DNA of 64,000 nt, from positions 22,085 through 86,084 of the forward strand of contig OMXX01000027.1 of assembly GCA_900315105.1 (NCBI GenBank), read 5' to 3'. The notes under the pieces are model-generated. The model was not told the origin of the DNA. It worked only from the letters and a program-made list of their open reading frames with translations, and ran no database searches. Made by a program: the position numbers and the translations under genes. Shown here one piece after another: positions 44,977 through 52,745 of the stretch. This DNA comes from an uncultured Prevotellaceae bacterium. Lineage in GTDB: Bacteria; Bacteroidota; Bacteroidia; Bacteroidales; Bacteroidaceae. Numbering within the stretch: the stretch's first letter is position 1; each line of letters starts with the position of its first letter.

Positions 44977-46119
44977 CTAATCTCTAAACTTATTTACCAC
45001 CTTCTTTCCATTTACGATATATATTCTATCAGGCAGCATCTCTGTCACCCTACGTCCTTGCAGGTCATAAACAGCATCCGCTTTCGTTGCTGACTGTCCA
45101 TTATCAACAGAACTGATGCCTGTAGGGGCTGTAGAGCTATACCCAGAAAATGAATCCTTATAACGCGACCAATCTTCCGAATTGCGATAATAATCGAGCA
45201 TTGTTTCTGGCACACGAATAATGACGTTTTCTGGATCAGCAAAAGCATTATTGTTATATACTTGATCAAAATATACAACACTGGCAAGTGTTACTGGAGT
45301 TTCAGCAGTAAACTCAATGACTGTTTTGACGTTTGGATTGGTATGATATAATAAGAAAACACAGTCATAAATAGTAGTAACGCCCTTGCCAATCTTTACG
45401 TATTCCAAATTGTCACAATTAGCGAATGCACCATCGCCTATTGATGTAACAGCGTCCGGAATGATTATTTCTGTCAACGAAGAACAACCGTTGAAGGCAG
45501 ATTCTCCAATGCTTGTAACACTATTCGGGATGTCTATCTGTTTAAGTGAACTACAATTACAGAAGGCACCTTCTGCGATTGTCACAATACCATCCTGAAT
45601 ATTCACTTCAACAAGTGAAGTACATTCAAAAAAAGCGTTAGCTCCAATGCTTGTCACACTGTTAGGAATGTTTATCTTTTTTAGTGAAGAACAAGCATAG
45701 AAGGCGTCGCTACCTATGCTTTTAACACTGTTGGGAATGTTTACATCAGTAAGTGAAGAACAATTCATGAATGCGCAAGAACCGATTCGGGTGACACCAT
45801 CCTCAATAACTACGGATTTTATTTTCGATATCCATGATACCCATGGCACATTGGGATATAGCTCATTATCAGAAGAAGACCAAGACCAATCATAATTGTA
45901 CATCGTCCCCTTTCCGAAGATACGGAGAGTATAGTCATCATACAATTCGTAGTTGACATTCTTTCCACAAGAGCCGGAATCAATAACCTTCCCCATTGCT
46001 GCACCATTCAATCTCATCGTAACGTCTGATGAGTCTTGGTTAACAATTCCATCTGCCTGTGCATAAACCATAGGAGTTGCACAAAGTAAGACTGATAACA
46101 TTCCAAATAATCTTTTCAT
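44977..46119 (-). CDS. BspA-like LRR surface protein, type II, unit 3
   Basis: 380 residues with a signal peptide ending TPMVYAQ, then YELYDDYTLRIFGKGTMYNYD, six LRR_5 units, a non-repeat region with PETMLDYYRNSEDWSRYK, and sorting tail YDLQGRRVTEMLPDRIYIVNG...NKFRD. Type II markers: RIFGKG, VTRIG, ISSVDNGQ. Type II copies all have six repeats, unlike the variable type I copies. Likely exported and surface-attached. Confidence 0.92.
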   Translation of the reverse strand: MKRLFGMLSVLLCATPMVYAQADGIVNQDSSDVTMRLNGAAMGKVIDSGSCGKNVNYELYDDYTLRIFGKGTMYNYDWSWSSSDNELYPNVPWVSWISKIKSVVIEDGVTRIGSCAFMNCSSLTDVNIPNSVKSIGSDAFYACSSLKKINIPNSVTSIGANAFFECTSLVEVNIQDGIVTIAEGAFCNCSSLKQIDIPNSVTSIGESAFNGCSSLTEIIIPDAVTSIGDGAFANCDNLEYVKIGKGVTTIYDCVFLLYHTNPNVKTVIEFTAETPVTLASVVYFDQVYNNNAFADPENVIIRVPETMLDYYRNSEDWSRYKDSFSGYSSTAPTGISSVDNGQSATKADAVYDLQGRRVTEMLPDRIYIVNGKKVVNKFRD

Positions 46120-46172
46120 TGCTATGTTATTTTTTTTGTTTAGTGTTTATTGAGTGAAGGCTGCAGAGTACT

Positions 46173-47327
46173 CTAATCTCTAAACTTATTTACTACCTTC
46201 TTTCCATTTACGATATAAATTCTATCAGGCTGTACCTCGGTTACCTTGTGTCCTTGCAGGTCGAAAATAGCAGTTTCCTTTTCTGACTGTTCACGTTCGA
46301 TAGAACTTATACCAGTAGTCTGTTCCTTTGGCAAAATCTGATCAGCATGATCCTTCCAGAATTTCGCATTGAGATAAGTTTCGAGTGCGTTTTCCGGCAC
46401 ATAGATAGTGCAGAGGAAACCGAATGCTTCCACATTAGAAAGAGCAGCAGGAGTTTCTGATGTGATTTCTATTACCAAATCATCGTCACCTCTTTGAGGA
46501 ACTATTCTATCGCCTATTTTGGTTACATTTTTCCCGATTTTTATGTATTTCAAATTATTACAATCTTCAAATGCACAATCTTCGATGCTTGTAACACTGC
46601 TGGGAATTGTTATCTTAGTAAGTGGAGTACATGCCTTAAAAGTTCCTTCTCCGATGCTCATGACGCTGTTCGGGATTGCGATCTCAGTCAATGGACAATA
46701 TGCGAAAGCATAGCTCCCGATACTCGCAATGCCGTTTGGGATAGTAACATGTGCAAGTGAGCTACAATAAGAGAAAGCGGAGCCACCAATGCTTGTTACA
46801 GAGTTAGGGATAGTGACAGAGGTGAGGCCTTTACAACCAGAGAAAGCGGAGCCACCAATGCATGTTACAGAGTTAGGGATAGTGACAGAGGTGAGGCCTG
46901 AGCAATTATCGAATGCAAAATCTCCGATGCTCGTAACACTGTTTGGAATCGTCACCTTGGTTAGTGAAGAGCAAGAATAGAAGGAATTATCACCGATATG
47001 GGTGACACCATTATCAATAACAACTGTTCCTATTTTTTCACGCTCCTTAACCCATGGCACAGAAGTTGGGTGCGGTTCTTCATCAGCCCACACGTCAAAA
47101 TTATACATTGTACCATTTCCATATATACGGAGAGTATAATCATCATACAATTCGTATTTCACATTTGCTCCGCAATTGCCGGACTTAATGACTTTTCCGT
47201 TTGCTGCTGCACCATTCAACGGAATCTCTATATCTGATGTCTTTACAGTAACAATTTCATCTGCATGTGCATAGCTCATAAAAGTTGCACAAAGCATAAC
47301 TGACAGTATTCCAAATAATCTCTTCAT
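46173..47327 (-). CDS. BspA-like LRR surface protein, type I, unit 2 (type II-like 3' tail)
   Basis: 384 residues, signal peptide to SYAHA, seven LRR_5 units; two of them (SVTSIGGSAFSGCKG / SVTSIGGSAFSYCSS) are nearly identical in DNA, indicating recent repeat gain. The body is type I (RIYGNG, VTHIG, SSIEREQSEK), but the end PDRIYIVNGKKVVNKFRD and the bases after it match the type II genes, so the 3' end seems to have been exchanged. Confidence 0.92.
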   Translation of the reverse strand: MKRLFGILSVMLCATFMSYAHADEIVTVKTSDIEIPLNGAAANGKVIKSGNCGANVKYELYDDYTLRIYGNGTMYNFDVWADEEPHPTSVPWVKEREKIGTVVIDNGVTHIGDNSFYSCSSLTKVTIPNSVTSIGDFAFDNCSGLTSVTIPNSVTCIGGSAFSGCKGLTSVTIPNSVTSIGGSAFSYCSSLAHVTIPNGIASIGSYAFAYCPLTEIAIPNSVMSIGEGTFKACTPLTKITIPSSVTSIEDCAFEDCNNLKYIKIGKNVTKIGDRIVPQRGDDDLVIEITSETPAALSNVEAFGFLCTIYVPENALETYLNAKFWKDHADQILPKEQTTGISSIEREQSEKETAIFDLQGHKVTEVQPDRIYIVNGKKVVNKFRD

Positions 47328-47418
47328 TGCTGTGTTATTTTTTGTTGTTTAGTGTTTAGTGAGTAAAGAATGCAGAGCACTCTAACCTCTAACCCCTAAA
47401 CTCTAATCTCTAAACTTA

Positions 47419-48534
47419 TTACTTATTTACTATCTTCTTTCCATTGACGATATAAACTCCATTAGGCTGCATCTCTTTCACCCTACGTCCCTGCAGGTCA
47501 TAAACAACATCTGCTTTCATTGCAGGCTGTCCATTATCTACAGAACTAATGCCTGTAGAGCTGCTATACCCATTAAGTTGCTCCTTATAATATGACCAAT
47601 CTTCCGAATTGCGATAATCATCGAGTATTTCCTTTGGAACATGAAAAGTAAGTCCTTCAACGTTACCAAAAGTATTTGGAGCACCGAGGAGTGTTATATG
47701 AGTTTCGGTATTAATCCTTACTTCTGTTGTCCTATACGTTTCACAATCACACCAAAAAGCTGCATCATTAAGAACCGTAACACCTTTGCCTATCTCTACG
47801 TATTTCAAATTGTCACATTGAGCAAACGCAAACGGTCCGATATATGTAACATTGTCAGGAATTATTACCTCTTTAAAGGGACAGTATTCGAAGGCAGAAC
47901 CTTCTATGCGTGTAATACTGTTTGGAATATCTATATGTTCAAGTGAGATACAACGATGGAATACATGTTCTTCGAGTGTCACTATACTCTCTGGGATATT
48001 TACATCAGAAAGTGAAGTACACTCCGAAAAAGCATAAGTTCCAATGCTTGTAACGCTGTTAGGAATATTTATCTTTTGAAGTGCCGTACAATATTGGAAG
48101 GATCCGCGCCCAATGCTTGTAACACTATTGGGAATATTCACATCAGTAAGTGAAGTACATCCAGTGAATGCATAAGCACCGATTCGGGTTACGCCATCCT
48201 CAATAACTACGGATTTCACGTTCTTACCCCATGGCGCAGTGGTAACATCTTCACCATATACACATTCATAACGATGAACACCGTTATCAATATATTCAAG
48301 ATCATAATTGTACATTGCTCCCTTTCCAAAGATGCGGAGAGTATAGTCATCATACAATTCGTAATTGACATTTTTTCCGCAAGAGCCGGAAGCAATGACT
48401 TTTCCCTTTGCTACAACACCATTCAAAGCCGTCGCAACATCTGATGACTTAAGTGCTGCATTTCCATCTGCCTGTGCATAAACCATAGGAGTTGCACAAA
48501 GCATGAATGATAATATTCCAAATAATTTCTTCAT
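47419..48534 (-). CDS. BspA-like LRR surface protein, type II, unit 2 (type I-like tail)
   Basis: 371 residues. Signal peptide to TPMVYAQ, type II N-domain with a short insert (DNGVHRYECVYGEDVTT), six LRR_5 units, PKEILDDYRNSEDWSYYKEQ, and sorting tail YDLQGRRVKEMQPNGVYIVNGKKIVNK. The last residues (PNGVYIVNGKKIV) resemble type I rather than the PDRIYI...FRD end of other type II copies. Confidence 0.92.
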   Translation of the reverse strand: MKKLFGILSFMLCATPMVYAQADGNAALKSSDVATALNGVVAKGKVIASGSCGKNVNYELYDDYTLRIFGKGAMYNYDLEYIDNGVHRYECVYGEDVTTAPWGKNVKSVVIEDGVTRIGAYAFTGCTSLTDVNIPNSVTSIGRGSFQYCTALQKINIPNSVTSIGTYAFSECTSLSDVNIPESIVTLEEHVFHRCISLEHIDIPNSITRIEGSAFEYCPFKEVIIPDNVTYIGPFAFAQCDNLKYVEIGKGVTVLNDAAFWCDCETYRTTEVRINTETHITLLGAPNTFGNVEGLTFHVPKEILDDYRNSEDWSYYKEQLNGYSSSTGISSVDNGQPAMKADVVYDLQGRRVKEMQPNGVYIVNGKKIVNK

Positions 48535-48568
48535 TGTATTTACATTTTAAACAAACATTCTCAGGGCT

Positions 48569-49777
48569 TTACTTCATTACCTTCTTGCCATTAACGATAT
48601 ATATACCATGTGGCTGCATATCTGTTACCTTATGTCCTTGCAGGTCGAAAATAGCAGTTTTCTTTTCTGACTGTTCACGTTCGATAGAACTTATACCAGT
48701 AGTCTGTTCCTTTGGCAAAATCTGATCTGCATGATCCTTCCAGCATTTCGCATTGAGATAAGATTCGAGTGCGTTTTCAGGCACATAGATAGTGCAGAGG
48801 TACCCGAATGATTCTACATCATAAAGAATTGCAGGAGTTTCTGATGTAAATTCTATTACTAAATCTTCGTCACCTGTTTGAGGAAACGACTGATAACCTA
48901 TTTCAGTTACATTTTTAGCGATTTTTACGTGTTTCAATTTTGCACAGCCATCGAAAGCTGCTTCTCCAATGCTTGTCACGCTGTTAGGGATTGTAATGCT
49001 TGTAAGTCCAGAGCATTCATAGAATGCCCGAGTAGCAATGCATGTCACGCTTTTTGGGATTGTGATGCTTGTAAGTTTAGAGCAACCCCAGAATACAGCT
49101 TCTCCAATACTTGTCACGCTGTTAGGGATTGTAATGCTTGTAAGTCCAGAGCAACGGATGAATGCAGCTTCTCCAATGCTTGTCACGCTGTTAGGGATAG
49201 TGATGCTTGTAAGTCCAGAGCAATCAGCGAATGCGGATGCTCCAATGCTTGTCACGCTGTTAGGGATGTTAAAGCTTGTAAGTCCAGGGCAGTCAGCGAA
49301 TGCCCAAGGTCCAATGCTTGTCAAGCTGTTTGAAATGGTTATTTTTGCAAGTGCCGTACATCTATAGAAGGCACTATATCCAATACTTTTAACACTGTTT
49401 GATATTGTTACCTTAGTAAGTGAAGCACATTCATTGAAGGAATATCCACCGATATGGGTGACACCATTCTCTATTACTACCTCTTTTATTTTTTTTTGTA
49501 GCTCAATACCCCAGGGTACTTCTTTGTCCGTTGTAAGAAATGCTCTATAATCGTCCATCATGCCGTTTCCATAGATACGGAGAGTATAGTCATCATACAA
49601 TTCGTATTCCACATTTTCTCCGCAATAGCCAAAATCTATGACTTTCCCCTTTGCTGCTGCACTATTCAATGGAATCTCTACATCTGATGATTGAAGTGTA
49701 GCAATTCCACCTGTCTGTGCATATATCATAGGAGTTGCACAAACCAATACTGATAATATTCCTAATAATCTTTTCAT
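48569..49777 (-). CDS. BspA-like LRR surface protein, type I, unit 1 (expanded)
   Basis: 402 residues, the longest of the six, with eight LRR_5 units; the central ones (C-GLTSITIPNSVTSIGEAAF type) are near-identical 69-bp DNA repeats at about 48950-49310, so copy number may change by slippage. Signal peptide to TPMIYAQ, type I N-domain, tail FDLQGHKVTDMQPHGIYIVNGKKVMK. Adhesin-type surface role inferred. Confidence 0.92.
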   Translation of the reverse strand: MKRLLGILSVLVCATPMIYAQTGGIATLQSSDVEIPLNSAAAKGKVIDFGYCGENVEYELYDDYTLRIYGNGMMDDYRAFLTTDKEVPWGIELQKKIKEVVIENGVTHIGGYSFNECASLTKVTISNSVKSIGYSAFYRCTALAKITISNSLTSIGPWAFADCPGLTSFNIPNSVTSIGASAFADCSGLTSITIPNSVTSIGEAAFIRCSGLTSITIPNSVTSIGEAVFWGCSKLTSITIPKSVTCIATRAFYECSGLTSITIPNSVTSIGEAAFDGCAKLKHVKIAKNVTEIGYQSFPQTGDEDLVIEFTSETPAILYDVESFGYLCTIYVPENALESYLNAKCWKDHADQILPKEQTTGISSIEREQSEKKTAIFDLQGHKVTDMQPHGIYIVNGKKVMK

Positions 49778-49850
49778 TGCTATGTATTTTTTTTGTTTAG
49801 TGAGTGAAGAATGCAGAGTACTCTAACCCCTAACCCCTAAACTCTAATCT

Positions 49851-50993
49851 CTAATCTCTATACTTATTTACAACCTTCTTTCCATTTACGATATAAATTC
49901 TATCAGGCTGCATCTCTGTCACCCTACGTCCTTGCAGGTCATAAACTACATATGCTTTAATTGCTGACTGTCCATCGCCTACTGAACTGATGCCTGTAGA
50001 GCCAAGTCCGTAAAGTTGCTCCTTATAATATAACCAATCTTCAGAATTGCGATAATCATCAAGCATTGTGTCTGGTACACGAATAGTGATGTCTTCAGAA
50101 TTAATGCTAAAGCCAAAAGCAGAAGTGGAATTAGGTTCATATTCGCCATAATATAAGACCATTGCATCAAGGAGCGTTACATGCGTTTCGGCAGCAATTT
50201 CTATTTCAATTTTTTTATTTGTGTAGTTATTAAAGAAAGCAAAATCAGCAATAACAGTAACACCCTTACCAATCTTTACGTATTTCAAATTGTCACACCA
50301 ACCGAATGCATTTTCTCCAATTGAAGTAACACCATCCGGAATGATTATCTCTGTAAGTGAGAAACATTCTGAGAATGCTGAATTTCCAATGCTTGTAACA
50401 CTGTTAGGAATGTCTATATGTGCAAGTGAATCACAATCAGCGAAAACACCTTCGTCTATAGTTTCTATACCGTCAGGGATATTTACTTCTGCAAGTGAAC
50501 CACAATGCCAAAAAGCATAAGCTCCTATGGCGGTCACGCTGTTAGGAATGTATATTTTTTTTAGTGCCGTACAATCACGAAAGGCTCCGCGACCAATACT
50601 AGTGACTGTATTGGGTATGTTTACTTCTGTAAGTGAAGAAAAAAAACAGAAAGTATAAGCACCAATTCGGGTGACACCATCCTCAATAACCACTGATTTT
50701 ATTTTCGAATCCCATGATGACCATGGTGCATCGGAATACAATCTTTGGAGACTATAGATATAATTATAATTGTACATTGCTCCCTTTCCAAAGATACGGA
50801 GAGTATAGTCATCATACAATTCGTAATTGACATTCTTTCCGCAAGTGCCGGAATCTATGACATTTCCTTTTGCAGCCCCATTCAATGCCATAGCAACGTC
50901 TGATGACTCAATAGCTGCATCTCCATCTGCCTGTGCATAAACCATAGGAGTTGCACAAAGCAAGACTGTTAATATTCCAAGTGTTTTTTTCAT
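49851..50993 (-). CDS. BspA-like LRR surface protein, type II, unit 1 (first of cluster)
   Basis: 380 residues with signal peptide to TPMVYAQ, YELYDDYTLRIFGKGAMYNYN, six LRR_5 units, PDTMLDDYRNSEDWLYYKEQ and tail YDLQGRRVTEMQPDRIYIVNG...NKYRD. It is the first gene in transcription order, with a -7 box at 51124. Later genes are separated by 35-92 bases rich in CTCTAACCTCTAA-type words and have no clear promoters, so the six may be one transcript. Confidence 0.92.
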   Translation of the reverse strand: MKKTLGILTVLLCATPMVYAQADGDAAIESSDVAMALNGAAKGNVIDSGTCGKNVNYELYDDYTLRIFGKGAMYNYNYIYSLQRLYSDAPWSSWDSKIKSVVIEDGVTRIGAYTFCFFSSLTEVNIPNTVTSIGRGAFRDCTALKKIYIPNSVTAIGAYAFWHCGSLAEVNIPDGIETIDEGVFADCDSLAHIDIPNSVTSIGNSAFSECFSLTEIIIPDGVTSIGENAFGWCDNLKYVKIGKGVTVIADFAFFNNYTNKKIEIEIAAETHVTLLDAMVLYYGEYEPNSTSAFGFSINSEDITIRVPDTMLDDYRNSEDWLYYKEQLYGLGSTGISSVGDGQSAIKAYVVYDLQGRRVTEMQPDRIYIVNGKKVVNKYRD

Positions 50994-51123
50994 TGTCAGA
51001 AATGTTTATATTAATAGAATTCAAATAGACTTCCACAATCGCCATTTTTCCTTGCCAAGCATAGCAGCGAGTATTCTTCGTCTTGTTGTCGCCTCTTTCC
51101 TGCGAATAAAAAATTAATCGTTT

Positions 51124-51132
51124 GCAAAAGTA
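51124..51132 (-). promoter_or_regulatory. -7 box TACTTTTGC for the BspA cluster
   Basis: About 130 bases before the first BspA ATG on the minus strand. Confidence 0.5.
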
Positions 51133-51317
51133 GTAAATATGTTTTTATCCTGCAAATTTATACGACAAAAAAACACATTATTCCTCAAAAAAATATCCGA
51201 ATTACTTTGCAGGAGCCAAAATACTGAGATATGACGCGAAATTATCATTATGTCCATAACCCCCAAAAGCACAACAACAAAAGAGCAAAATACCTTTCCT
51301 CGATAGGTGTCCGCTAT

Positions 51318-51395
51318 ACCTCCGTTCCAGGTCCGTTTCAGGTCCGTTGTAAGTCCGTTTCAGATCCGTTGTAAGTCCGTTCCTAAGAATGGGAG
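51318..51395 (+). repeat. 11-bp phased array C
   Basis: Six perfect-register units 51318-51383: ACCTCCGTTCC, AGGTCCGTTTC, AGGTCCGTTGT, AAGTCCGTTTC, AGATCCGTTGT, AAGTCCGTTCC, then the shared edge TAAGAATGGGAG. The clearest of the five arrays. Confidence 0.92.
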
Positions 51396-51459
51396 AAAAA
51401 TGGGACTTACATAGGACTTGCAAGGGAATCACATGGGAACTGGGTAAAGCCCGTCCAGC

Positions 51460-51599
51460 GGTCATTTGGTCATTTGGTCAAAATGATTTTGAGTTGTCAA
51501 AATCCTCCACTATATATAAATATTAAATATTTATATATAGTGAGCAAATGACACATTCCGAAAATGAAAATGACCATTTTGACCTTGACCACTTTGACC
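51460..51599. repeat. Octamer palindrome locus C (GGTCATTT type)
   Basis: Left arm GGTCATTTGGTCATTTGGTC (51460-51479) onward pairs imperfectly with the TGACC-rich right arm 51569-51599; at the centre is a perfect 35-base AT palindrome 51508-51542 (17-bp arms, one central base). Confidence 0.88.
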
Positions 51600-51652
51600 A
51601 CATTTGTTTTCTTTTTCTTATTGATTTCCTTGGTCATATTGGGATTTTTATT

Positions 51653-51661
51653 TACCTTTGT
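51653..51661 (+). promoter_or_regulatory. -7 box TACCTTTGT for the GNAT gene
   Basis: 24 bases before the ATG at 51685, just after palindrome locus C; supports the shorter start. Confidence 0.6.
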
Positions 51662-51684
51662 GCTCAAAATATGGAAACTCATTC

Positions 51685-52116
51685 ATGGAGATAATAAGAG
51701 CAACAAAGACGGCAGAACAGGCAGGAGCATATTATGTTCGCATTCAGGCTATGGCACGGAAGCATCAGATTCCCCTCAACGTGGAATTTGATGAGCATGA
51801 CACGCCTGAGACGAAGTACATCGTTGTGATTGACAACTACTTACCAATAGCCACATGCCGCTTGTATGCCATAAACGACGAGCAAGTTATGCTTGGCCGT
51901 ATTGTCGTTCTCCCAGAATATCGTCTTCAAGGACTTGGCACTCTCGTTGTAAAGGAAGCAGAGAAATGGGCAAAGGAACTTGGTTATCATACAGCTATAG
52001 TAGAGAGCCGAGACAACAAGATTCATTTCTACGAGACAATGGGATATAAACCCGACTACTCCCAGAAGATTATAGGAGAGACTTTTACTTGTTATAGAAT
52101 GGAGAAGGAGTTATAA
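51685..52116 (+). CDS. GNAT-family N-acetyltransferase
   Basis: 143 residues from MEIIRATKTAEQAGAYYVRI. Acetyl-CoA-binding motif A is RIVVLPEYRLQGLGTLVVKEAEKWA (Q/RxxGxG/A type), then IVESRDNKIHFYETMGYKP, a common GNAT motif B region. The earlier in-frame Met at 51658 overlaps the promoter box. Acetyl acceptor unknown. The next gene follows 28 bases later on the same strand. Confidence 0.9.
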   Translation: MEIIRATKTAEQAGAYYVRIQAMARKHQIPLNVEFDEHDTPETKYIVVIDNYLPIATCRLYAINDEQVMLGRIVVLPEYRLQGLGTLVVKEAEKWAKELGYHTAIVESRDNKIHFYETMGYKPDYSQKIIGETFTCYRMEKEL

Positions 52117-52144
52117 ACTATAACCATCATTCACACAATTACTT

Positions 52145-52684
52145 ATGTACACAATAGAAAGAAAAGATTATTACAAGATATGCATCTATTTTGGAATTGT
52201 AAATTTCATTATAGCTGTCAGCTGTCTATATGTTTTCATTACTTCTGTCGCACATGGATTTTGTCTGGAAGGCTCATTCATTTACCTTCTTTTCAGTATA
52301 ATATTAATATTGTACTACCTAATAAAATATTTCAGGCATGACTTTAATTTCATAGTTTTAAGGATAGACGACAACGGTATTTATCTTTGTCCCAAAAAGA
52401 ACGAAGGTGTCTTCATTCCATGGGAAAAGATTAGATATGTGACATTTGTAGAAGATTATAATTATTCAAAAATCGCAATTCTTCAGTATAATAAAGAATC
52501 ACACTATTTAGAGTTAACCCCCTACTTTAGGTATGGAATTTGTCTTAAACCTAAGAAAGCGATTAAAGCAGCATATAAATATGCAGACAACGAGAAAAAA
52601 ATAAAAGACATAAAAGCCCCCTGGTTTTTCACATACGAAGATTGTCTATGGAAAGAATACATGAAAACAGGGACTAAAAAGTAA
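52145..52684 (+). CDS. Small membrane protein with PH-like domain
   Basis: 179 residues. Two adjacent hydrophobic segments (IYFGIVNFIIAVSCLYVFIT; IYLLFSIILILYYLIKYF) followed by a soluble beta-rich part with IDDNGIYLCPKKNEGVFIPWEKI, the strand pattern seen in bacterial PH-like membrane proteins of the STM3941 type. No function assigned. A bidirectional terminator follows. Confidence 0.75.
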   Translation: MYTIERKDYYKICIYFGIVNFIIAVSCLYVFITSVAHGFCLEGSFIYLLFSIILILYYLIKYFRHDFNFIVLRIDDNGIYLCPKKNEGVFIPWEKIRYVTFVEDYNYSKIAILQYNKESHYLELTPYFRYGICLKPKKAIKAAYKYADNEKKIKDIKAPWFFTYEDCLWKEYMKTGTKK

Positions 52685-52686
52685 AA

Positions 52687-52717
52687 AGGATGACGTAGCA
52701 TTTCGCTACATCATCCT
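52687..52717. terminator. Bidirectional terminator
   Basis: 13-bp stem AGGATGACGTAGC / GCTACATCATCCT with one G-T pair and a 5-base loop, with A-rich sequence on the left and CTTTTG on the right, between convergent genes. Confidence 0.82.
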
Positions 52718-52745
52718 CTTTTGTATCTGAAAAGCAGAATCTGCT

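Larger units (their letters stand above)
50994..51684. other. Gene-poor gap carrying repeat locus C
   Basis: Holds the minus-strand promoter of the BspA cluster, an 11-bp array, an octamer palindrome and the promoter of the acetyltransferase gene. Frames at 51202-51465 (minus) and 51564-51791 (plus) cross the repeats and lack any recognisable product. Confidence 0.7.

Noticed and set aside
51202..51465. 87-aa minus-strand frame over array C
   Set aside because: Encoded by the 11-bp array and flanks; no start signal or family resemblance.
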